Source of the DNA: a virus
Length of the DNA stretch: 24,553 nucleotides
IMG/VR virus record: IMGVR_UViG_3300027906_000148
Span: 1-24,553 of that record
Reading direction: 5' to 3' (one strand)
This document shows, piece by piece, positions 1 to 6,790 of the stretch. Under the pieces are notes generated by a model. It was not told the origin of the DNA. It saw only the letters and a list, made by a program, of their open reading frames with translations, and did no database searches. The position numbers and the translations under genes are program-made. Each line of letters starts with the position of its first letter. Position 1 is the first letter of the stretch.

Positions 1-1175
1 TCAACGATTGATAGGACTTGATCAAGAAGGTTTTGAACTTGGCAGATAACACCATCGATTGCTGCCTGAACACCCTGCATAACCATGGTTGCTTTATCAA
101 TCACCCCATCAAGAAAACCTTCAAGAACACCCATAATACTTCCTATGGGATCTGAGATAAAACTAAGTAACTTACTATCAATGTTACAAAGAGATGAAAG
201 AATTGCTTTAACTGCTGCTTGAATCGCTGTAAATACAACAAATGGCACACCAGTTGCACCACCAAGAAGATTAACCAACTCTAATTGTTCGGCAAGATTA
301 GCAAGTGCTTGACGCATTGCAGAAATTACTTGAGCGAATACACTACTCAAGAAATTTTGAAGTTTTACAGTAAGTTGTTTTGCACTAACCAACTTACCAG
401 TAACAACATCTAAGAAATCACCATCCTCTGCACGAATCAAAGAACCAGCATGATCTGCAAGATCTTCTACAAGATATGATAACTTATACTCTAACGTTTT
501 CCAAGGACCACCAACACCATTAGCAGCAGGATTAGGTTTATTTGAATTTCTTGGTTTGACGGGATTACCACCACTGCCATTCATTACAGTTCCTATATTA
601 TTAGGAGAACCAGCACCAGAAATTTGACCAGAACCCTTCTGACCTTTTTGACTAGGAATATCTACAGTGTTATCTGTTTTTGTCCTAACATGTCCATTCG
701 CTTTGTTAGTTGCCGTACTTGTAGTAGGATGAGAAACTGAGGTTGTAACTGTATTGACACCAACGCCAGGTTCCATGTGCTCACCAGTAAAAGCAAATTG
801 CTTCACCTCTTTTGATTCTGGAGATTTTTTAACTCTCATAACACCAATAACTATTGGCATTTGAGCGTTCTCTCCATCCATGAAGAAACCCATAACAATA
901 GCACCAGGTTGTAGTTGACCAGAACTTTCACCCTGACCATCATTTCCTGATTGGCATGTATGCTGCAACACTGTTGCCCATGGAAGATTTTCTGTAGGAA
1001 GATCTGCTGTCGTCCCACCTCTTACATTAGTATAATATCCAAGCACACGAACTCTAACCCTACCCAATTCCATAGGGTCTTCATTATCTTCGACTTCTCC
1101 AACCCACCAGAAAAATCCGTCTTTCCCTACAAAGTTTACCGCAGGTTCATTAATAATTCCCTCAATTGAAGCCAT
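1..1175 (-). CDS. 5: gp5-like baseplate central spike protein, C-terminus outside the window
   Basis: The reading frame is open from the ATG at 1175 to the window edge, giving 391 visible residues. Residues about 20-113 match the gp5 OB-fold: FWWVGEVEDNEDP, then GRVRVRVLGY, LPWATVLQHT and GFFMDGENAQMPIVIGVM. A low-complexity Ser/Thr/Gly/Asn/Pro linker follows, then an Ala/Leu-rich, probably helical part. In T4, gp5 forms the membrane-piercing spike under the baseplate hub and carries a lysozyme domain after the OB-fold. No lysozyme motif is visible in the part seen here, although the end is missing. AAGGAT precedes the start, and a late promoter lies in the 3' end of pcyA. The family call is firm; the full architecture cannot be judged. 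Confidence 0.88.
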   Translation of the reverse strand, partial: MASIEGIINEPAVNFVGKDGFFWWVGEVEDNEDPMELGRVRVRVLGYYTNVRGGTTADLPTENLPWATVLQHTCQSGNDGQGESSGQLQPGAIVMGFFMDGENAQMPIVIGVMRVKKSPESKEVKQFAFTGEHMEPGVGVNTVTTSVSHPTTSTATNKANGHVRTKTDNTVDIPSQKGQKGSGQISGAGSPNNIGTVMNGSGGNPVKPRNSNKPNPAANGVGGPWKTLEYKLSYLVEDLADHAGSLIRAEDGDFLDVVTGKLVSAKQLTVKLQNFLSSVFAQVISAMRQALANLAEQLELVNLLGGATGVPFVVFTAIQAAVKAILSSLCNIDSKLLSFISDPIGSIMGVLEGFLDGVIDKATMVMQGVQAAIDGVICQVQNLLDQVLSIV

Positions 1176-1190
1176 TGTATGCTATTATCC

Positions 1191-1907
1191 TTACGATTTA
1201 TTTATTACGTTTGTGTCAAAGAGAATTTCATTGATGTAATCCTCTGCCCATTGGGGATCGAACCATTGACTCAAAACTGCTTTAGTCTTCTTATTCTTTC
1301 TCTGTTGTGTGCAGTAATAACATTGATCATCAATTCTCTTCATAGTATTGATCCATTGCATATCAAACTCAGAATTTTCTACTATACCTTTATAGAGTTG
1401 AATAGATTCTTTAATTAGATTCATATACATTTCTCTTTCTTCATCCGTTCTAATACGCATGAACTTACATCCTTGTGAAAAAACATCGTCAGTCCATAAA
1501 GGTAAGACTCTATTCTCTTTGAACTTATACTTGTATGATATGTCTCTGTATACATCAACATATTTTTGAGTTCCAAATACAGGTGATATATCGACAATTG
1601 CTGCGGTAACTGCATTAGGAGTTTCTACAATATCAGCACCGAAAATAGGTATGGGATAATCAGGAATAGGGTATAATACACAATGCATTACAGAAATATT
1701 TTCCGTGTATCCAGTTTCCAAATGCATCTTTCTAAGTTTCTTACTCTGATGCATTTCATTGATAATGAATACATTATCCTTTTCCACAATAGGATACTTG
1801 TTCTCCATAGGTTTAACATCTGGAAAACTTTTTAATTCTTCTCTCAAGTAGTTGGCAACTTCAATTGAAAGACGAACCCATGGTTTTATATACTTTCCTG
1901 AATCCAT
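1191..1907 (-). CDS. pcyA: phycocyanobilin:ferredoxin oxidoreductase (PcyA)
   Basis: A ferredoxin-dependent bilin reductase that makes phycocyanobilin from biliverdin IXalpha. The 238 residues align with cyanobacterial PcyA along their length: RKMHLE, then MHCVLYPIPDYPIPIFGADIV, then ITAA-like and DISPV segments, QCYYCTQQRKNKKTKAVL and a C-terminal ILFD. The three PcyA catalytic residues are present: Glu64 in HLE, His75 in MHC and Asp92 in FGAD (Glu76, His88 and Asp105 in Synechocystis). The retained Glu argues for PcyA over the phage PebS and, as far as I recall, PcyX types. The gene is last in a cp12-cpeT-pcyA cassette, 2 bases after cpeT. It is an auxiliary metabolic gene of host origin. 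Confidence 0.93.
   Translation of the reverse strand: MDSGKYIKPWVRLSIEVANYLREELKSFPDVKPMENKYPIVEKDNVFIINEMHQSKKLRKMHLETGYTENISVMHCVLYPIPDYPIPIFGADIVETPNAVTAAIVDISPVFGTQKYVDVYRDISYKYKFKENRVLPLWTDDVFSQGCKFMRIRTDEEREMYMNLIKESIQLYKGIVENSEFDMQWINTMKRIDDQCYYCTQQRKNKKTKAVLSQWFDPQWAEDYINEILFDTNVINKS
1199..1206 (-). promoter_or_regulatory. late promoter for gp5
   Basis: The minus strand reads AATAAATA, matching the T4-type cyanophage late promoter NATAAATA, 24 bases upstream of the gp5 ATG. It lies inside the last codons of pcyA, so gp5 can be transcribed separately from the metabolic cassette. Assigned by motif and position only. Confidence 0.65.
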
Positions 1908-1909
1908 AA

Positions 1910-2341
1910 TTAAACTCTCACAAACTTATATATTTCATCTGCACCCCAAACAATCCTACCTTTAGAGTCTAAGAATTTATCTCTCATAAAAAGTTTAGTT
2001 CCATACACAGCAAGTTCAGCATGAATATTTTCAGTATCAAACTGACCCATCCATGCTGTACCATCAAATTTTAATACCATATCACATTCTTCATTGCGAG
2101 TTAAACCACTATAGGTTCCACCCCAATGTTCTAAAATAACTTCTTTGTCCGATACTTCTACCAATTTCTTGTAAGTTTTTAAATATGGATCATGGGATGA
2201 TCTCCTACCCCAATGAATCGAATTTATAAACTCACCGTTTTGCTCCCACTTAACAGTTACAGATTTATATAAAGTAGGAGATGATTGTGCTTGATGCTTA
2301 TTAGACCAAGTTCCAAGTAACCATGATAAAAAGTTTGTCAT
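1910..2341 (-). CDS. cpeT: CpeT-like phycobiliprotein lyase family protein
   Basis: This 143-residue protein has the CpcT/CpeT family layout. An N-terminal FLSWLLGTWSNKHQAQ is followed by a VKWEQ strand, a central NEECDMVLKFDG and a C-terminal VWGADEIYKF. Cellular family members attach or handle bilins on phycobiliproteins and form a small calyx-like beta-barrel. Shorter phage versions that bind phycoerythrobilin have been described. It lies between cp12 (stop and start overlap as TAATG) and pcyA, so a bilin-related role fits the context. Lyase activity cannot be read from sequence; the protein may only bind or deliver the pigment. Confidence 0.82.
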   Translation of the reverse strand: MTNFLSWLLGTWSNKHQAQSSPTLYKSVTVKWEQNGEFINSIHWGRRSSHDPYLKTYKKLVEVSDKEVILEHWGGTYSGLTRNEECDMVLKFDGTAWMGQFDTENIHAELAVYGTKLFMRDKFLDSKGRIVWGADEIYKFVRV

Positions 2342-2568
2342 TAATCATCATACACTAAGCACTCTGGCTCGTCTGGATGCTGGTCACACCATAGTTCTAT
2401 TGTGTTGGGATCGTGATGATCTCCTGCTGCTATCTCTTCTGCGTGATGAGAAACATAATCTTCTAGATCATGTAGTTCACCTTCAATATGGCGACGCATC
2501 TGAGGATTAGTAGTTGGATCTCCAAGAATAGCTTGGTCTTTTTCAATATGTTGTTCGATACTTTGCAT
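2341..2568 (-). CDS. cp12: CP12-like Calvin cycle regulator
   Basis: A 75-residue, acidic, probably disordered protein. Its C-terminus carries the CP12 signature: Cys61 and Cys70 separated by eight residues, followed by LVYDD. In cyanobacteria and chloroplasts the oxidised C-terminal pair ties GAPDH and phosphoribulokinase into an inactive complex, and phage CP12 is thought to turn down carbon fixation during infection. Only this one Cys pair is present, and the central AWD_VEEL-type motif of cellular CP12 is not recognisable (the region reads ELHDLEDYV). The ATG has an ideal AAGGAGGT five bases upstream. First gene of the cassette. Confidence 0.87.
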   Translation of the reverse strand: MQSIEQHIEKDQAILGDPTTNPQMRRHIEGELHDLEDYVSHHAEEIAAGDHHDPNTIELWCDQHPDEPECLVYDD

Positions 2569-2573
2569 TTAGT

Positions 2574-2581
2574 ACCTCCTT
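2574..2581 (-). promoter_or_regulatory. strong Shine-Dalgarno of cp12
   Basis: AAGGAGGT on the minus strand, five bases before the cp12 ATG. It is the most complete ribosome binding site in the window, and suggests cp12 is translated at a high level. Confidence 0.75.
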
Positions 2582-2591
2582 GATACAGTAA

Positions 2592-2599
2592 TATTTATG
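2592..2599 (-). promoter_or_regulatory. late promoter of the cp12-cpeT-pcyA cassette
   Basis: The minus strand reads CATAAATA (NATAAATA) 23 bases upstream of the cp12 ATG, in the 35-base gap after the hub gene. Motif and position agree with a gp33/gp55-dependent late promoter. No consensus sigma-70 -35 box was seen at a suitable distance. Confidence 0.7.
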
Positions 2600-2603
2600 A
2601 GCA

Positions 2604-4016
2604 TTACGAAGATTTTCTTGGTATCGAATCTTTCAATAATAATGCTTCAGTAGTCATATTAGTACCAGTAATCTTATGTGTCAACCCCCCAATGACATAT
2701 CTTCCACTATATTTTCTATCTACATCTGTGGTTTGATTTCTTTTATATGTTGCAGGTAAAACTATATTCATTCCATTTCCTGCATACAGATCAAGATTAC
2801 CAGGAATTTTAATCATCAACTTAATATTCTTTAGAGACTCAATCCTCATCCATTGGTATGCCTGAAGTTCTACCAATTCCTCATATTGTTTTTGAGGATT
2901 ATCTTGAAATTTTGGATCAAAAATTTGATTTGATAAAGCAGTATATCTTGTGCGTCTTGGATAATTAACAATTGGTTTAACTGCATCATCCAATTGTGAT
3001 AATGGATTGATTGCTTTACTCTCATTTAAATGTGACATCTTTGGCCATATTGCATTAATACCATAACGGTAAGCATTCGCTTTCATATCAGTACTTAATC
3101 CCATCTTAGATTGAGTTACGGTAACAGGATCAAACCCCATACTAAATCCTGCCCAAGCACCATGACGCAATCCAGTTAGGAAGTCTCTCTCTTCTGGAAA
3201 TACTATAGTTTCAATTTTGAATTGATCAGCACCATCTGAACCAGATGACTTTGTCGAATACACATAAGTGTACAACTTAGTCTCACCTGTGGTAAAATTA
3301 CTGTCTGACTCAGTTTGATTGTTTACATTATCAATAATTTTGTCAATAGACCTAAAATTATAACCTAAACCATTTTCATAAAAAAGAAATCCATTTTGAA
3401 GAGTACCACCCTTTCGTGCTTTTCGTACTGACCTTTGTGAAAGCCAATAGATACAATCAAATGGTCTCCAATTTGTTGCTACAAACTGCTGTTTGTTTGT
3501 AGATTCTTCAATATAAATCTTCTTTTGAGTTTTTATATACCTATTATCTGTCTTCAAAAGTTGCTCTACAATATCAGAAGATGCCGTAGAATTAAATATG
3601 ACTTGACTATTTCCAAATACATTAACGATCTCATTCTGGATAAATTCATCACTAGCACAATTAACAATAAATGAATCTGCAGTATTTAATCTTGTTCTTG
3701 CCTCAATATCATATGCTCTAACCCAATAAACTCTGTCAAGAATTGTTCCTCTAATTATAATCCTGAACAATTCAGATCCAGTCATGGCACCTATAAATCC
3801 AGAACCATCATTAAAGAGAAGTTTTACCTCTATGGTTGATGAAGTAATACTTTCATAGATTTCAATACCTGTAATGAAATCGTATATATCATCAGCACCT
3901 TCAGAACTTTGAAGTTTAGCACCATTCCTAAAGACGTTAACTTTTACCTCAACATCACCCGATTCATTTCTTCTAATGCTCCCAGATGTTGTTGAGGTGC
4001 TGCTTGCTGAAGTCAT
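2604..4016 (-). CDS. gp27-like baseplate hub protein
   Basis: A 470-residue protein that has the layout of the gp27/gpD tail hub family. An N-terminal barrel strand set (IYDFITGIEIYESITSS, then EVKLLFNDGSG and GSELFRIIIRG) is followed by a small helical segment with SSDIVEQLLKT. Then come WRPFDCIYWLSQRSVRK and GFLFYENGLGYNFRSID. A C-terminal barrel reads KLMIKIPGN, then SGRYVIGGLTHKITG and ALLLKDS. T4 gp27 (391 residues) forms the trimeric ring that joins the tail tube to gp5. The ATG overlaps the stop of the preceding tape-measure-like gene by 4 bases, a position that fits the chaperone, tape measure, hub order of other tails. The call rests on pattern recognition, not on strong identity. 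Confidence 0.68.
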   Translation of the reverse strand: MTSASSTSTTSGSIRRNESGDVEVKVNVFRNGAKLQSSEGADDIYDFITGIEIYESITSSTIEVKLLFNDGSGFIGAMTGSELFRIIIRGTILDRVYWVRAYDIEARTRLNTADSFIVNCASDEFIQNEIVNVFGNSQVIFNSTASSDIVEQLLKTDNRYIKTQKKIYIEESTNKQQFVATNWRPFDCIYWLSQRSVRKARKGGTLQNGFLFYENGLGYNFRSIDKIIDNVNNQTESDSNFTTGETKLYTYVYSTKSSGSDGADQFKIETIVFPEERDFLTGLRHGAWAGFSMGFDPVTVTQSKMGLSTDMKANAYRYGINAIWPKMSHLNESKAINPLSQLDDAVKPIVNYPRRTRYTALSNQIFDPKFQDNPQKQYEELVELQAYQWMRIESLKNIKLMIKIPGNLDLYAGNGMNIVLPATYKRNQTTDVDRKYSGRYVIGGLTHKITGTNMTTEALLLKDSIPRKSS

Positions 4017-6790
4017 CTGAGTAAACCTCTCATAGGATTAAGGGAAGATTGTAAAGTGGATGCAATAGATCCTGCTGAACTAGAACTACTTGGAATCAAC
4101 TGTGGTTGATTACCACCAGTTTGACCTGCAACTGATGCTAGTGCTTGGTGTGCTGCTTGGATCGCTTGACTATTTACCCCATTTTGTTGAGCAACTGCTG
4201 CCATAACTTCTTTAATCATTTCTTGACTTCTCTCAGCTATCTGACGACGTGCTTGATTTCTTTCTTTTGTCTGTTGCTGCAGTTTTTGATCGTGTCTTCT
4301 TTGTTGGAATTGAGCTGACCTGCCACCGACTCCTGTTGCACCCTGAGCATTACTCATTCCTGGTAATCCAGCACCTTTAGCAAACCAATTACTTTTTACA
4401 CCAGAAGACTCTTCTTTATTTTTCTTTTTAGCACTCATATTACCAGAACCACTACTATATCCCTTACTTGTAGTAGAACCACCTGCTCCCATTGCCGAAG
4501 AAACCGTAGAATCATCTTCATGCTGCAATCCAACCCAAGTAGATTTCAATCTAGAAACATTACCACCAGTTTGTTTTACTAAAGCAATACCAAGTTTATT
4601 TTGAGTTGCTGGTGAAAACTGATCATTTGGACTAACAACACCTTGATTAACTAAACCCCTCAAAGTACTTCCAATAATCTGATAACGACCAACAGCATGT
4701 AACTTACCAGCTGATTCCCACTGAGCATTATTCATACTCTTATCATCATATTGCTTGTCCATGACTTCTTTAACTGTCATAGAAGTTAGTGCTTTACCAG
4801 ATGAGTTAAATGGTGCCTTTCTATAGTCTCCACTGTATCCAAGAGCAGTGTGACCACCATCAGCACCACCCTGATTGACTGCGTTATATCCTCCAACATT
4901 ATCAGATTCTCTCTTACCAATAAGATCGAGAATAGCACCATAACCTCCTGCTTCCGTAGGCATATTAGCAGTACTGCTGCTGCTGCCACCTTGAAGACCT
5001 TTACTAATCCCCTCTAAGAAACCTAGATGTAAGTGCTCTGGGTGACCTAGACTTCCAGGTCCACTTTTACCACCACCTTTGAACCATTGTCCCCATCCAT
5101 CACTGATGATTTGGGATAGTTTCATTTTATCACGAAGTTGATACGCTTGTTCTGCTAATTGTGCAGTTCTTGCTTTCCAAGCACCTGGTCTCCAATCAGT
5201 AATATCAATTGCTAAACCTTTATAGTGAAGACTGCCATCACTATGCCCACCAACACGCTCACCGCCACGTTTATTAAATCCAACTCCTCTATTAGGACCA
5301 CTACCACTATACTTATTCTTTTTGAAATTAGGATGCTCGGCAACGGTATAACCTTTATCCAATGCCCATTTACCACCAGCAACAACTGCCTGTAAACCAG
5401 CACCTATAGCAGGTTTTCCATCTTGTCCTTTCTTTGATACAGGTTCGCTTGTAGTTGGTTTTGTTGGTTTTCCACCACCACCAGTAAGATTTTTCCACCA
5501 ATCCTGTGCAAGACCCCCCAGACTAAAACCAGGTATGTCAAATCCCATACTCTTAGCTTCACCTAACCTTTTATTTGTTAAGTTTGGTTGTGTTTTTGTT
5601 CCAGGAGTATCAAAAGGAACGATGAAAGCTCCCCCATCGCTCTTTCTAGCAACGTACTCAGTTCCATGTCCGATGAACGAAGTGGATCTCCCTCCATCCA
5701 ATGAAACTCCATATCCTGATTGTGGTCCATCAATCCATCCTCCTTGTGCTGCTGAAGGTTTATTACCTACCTCGCTTTTGAATAATATATTTTTTATTGA
5801 TTCGTTTAGGTTACTCCAGAAATCACCTCCTTTAGAATCAGCACCCTCCGTATTTATTTGGATATTAACATTCTCACCTAAATTAACGTCTATCGCACCT
5901 GAGAGATTACCATCCTTATCAAGGGTTACGTTTCCACTATCACCTAATTTTATACTTGCTTGATCAACTCCTGCATATTCTTCAGACCCGTCATCTCTTG
6001 GATCTGCTCTTCCACCAGATCCATCTTCCTTCATATATTCATAAAGTTTATATCCACCATAAGCAGTTGCTGCAATCAATCCAAGTGCTCCAGCTCTACC
6101 TAGTAATCCCCTTCTTCCTCTAATTAGATTGTTATGAAGGAAAATTAATACATTACCAAAATCTGTAATAATTCTAGTTGGATTACTTAACCAACGCATA
6201 CCCAATAATAAAGTTCCAAGTCCAGTTAATCCTTGTACAAGACCTCCTATTTTTTCCCAAGGCGAAGAGGTATCTGACAGGAGAGTATATAATCCTTCAA
6301 TAGTATTAACAACACCAAATTCTGCGACTTTAAAGATGAACGTTGCCAACTTAGAAAGGGCTTCGATCATATTTGATACTTTTTCCCTGTTCGCAGGATC
6401 AGATAACCATTTCAAAGCAGGAATAACAATCGCTGCTTTAATTAGTCCACTCAACATCTTGAACAGACCTTCTAACCAACTAGGTTTTTTTACTAAAGCA
6501 GCAGGACTGAATCCAGAAAAAGTTTTCTTCTTTTGTGTTTTTGTATATGTTGCTTGAAAATCCTTCTGTTTTTTCGTTGCAAGTTCTAACCTTGCAAGTT
6601 GAATCTTTTTAAAATCTTGAGCGATTTTTGCAATAGAGTTTACAGTTCCACCCAGATGGTTGATAGCAATAGTATTCGTATTGATAGTTCTTGCAACCTC
6701 ACCATCTACCGAGTTAGTATTACCAGTAGGTTGCTTTACCTGTACAAATTTATAAAAATTAATTTTTGAACTTTTTTTTATAGTTGCCAT
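4013..6790 (-). CDS. tape-measure-like virion protein with M15 peptidase and lysozyme-like domains
   Basis: 925 residues. Residues about 104-218 (PSWLEGLF, LKWLSDPANREKV, WLSNPTRIITD) are paralogous to the same region of the gene just upstream. Residues about 515-590 resemble Zn-dependent M15 peptidases: SLHYKGLAID supplies His522 and Asp529, and HPEHLHLG supplies His586/His588. Residues about 613-745 resemble a lysozyme or lytic transglycosylase domain, with Glu628 in GKRESDNVGGYNAVN, then LTSMTV and AVGRYQI. The tail is Gln/Lys-rich and probably coiled. The likely role is degradation of peptidoglycan during injection. Its TAATG start overlaps the 909-residue gene and its stop overlaps the hub gene, which supports a place in the tail lumen or at the hub. 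Which cell-wall bonds it cuts is unknown. Confidence 0.72.
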   Translation of the reverse strand: MATIKKSSKINFYKFVQVKQPTGNTNSVDGEVARTINTNTIAINHLGGTVNSIAKIAQDFKKIQLARLELATKKQKDFQATYTKTQKKKTFSGFSPAALVKKPSWLEGLFKMLSGLIKAAIVIPALKWLSDPANREKVSNMIEALSKLATFIFKVAEFGVVNTIEGLYTLLSDTSSPWEKIGGLVQGLTGLGTLLLGMRWLSNPTRIITDFGNVLIFLHNNLIRGRRGLLGRAGALGLIAATAYGGYKLYEYMKEDGSGGRADPRDDGSEEYAGVDQASIKLGDSGNVTLDKDGNLSGAIDVNLGENVNIQINTEGADSKGGDFWSNLNESIKNILFKSEVGNKPSAAQGGWIDGPQSGYGVSLDGGRSTSFIGHGTEYVARKSDGGAFIVPFDTPGTKTQPNLTNKRLGEAKSMGFDIPGFSLGGLAQDWWKNLTGGGGKPTKPTTSEPVSKKGQDGKPAIGAGLQAVVAGGKWALDKGYTVAEHPNFKKNKYSGSGPNRGVGFNKRGGERVGGHSDGSLHYKGLAIDITDWRPGAWKARTAQLAEQAYQLRDKMKLSQIISDGWGQWFKGGGKSGPGSLGHPEHLHLGFLEGISKGLQGGSSSSTANMPTEAGGYGAILDLIGKRESDNVGGYNAVNQGGADGGHTALGYSGDYRKAPFNSSGKALTSMTVKEVMDKQYDDKSMNNAQWESAGKLHAVGRYQIIGSTLRGLVNQGVVSPNDQFSPATQNKLGIALVKQTGGNVSRLKSTWVGLQHEDDSTVSSAMGAGGSTTSKGYSSGSGNMSAKKKNKEESSGVKSNWFAKGAGLPGMSNAQGATGVGGRSAQFQQRRHDQKLQQQTKERNQARRQIAERSQEMIKEVMAAVAQQNGVNSQAIQAAHQALASVAGQTGGNQPQLIPSSSSSAGSIASTLQSSLNPMRGLLR

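Noticed and set aside
1191-1907. Identification as PebS or PcyX instead of PcyA
   Set aside because: The Glu, His and Asp triad and the overall alignment fit PcyA; PebS-type motifs were not seen.
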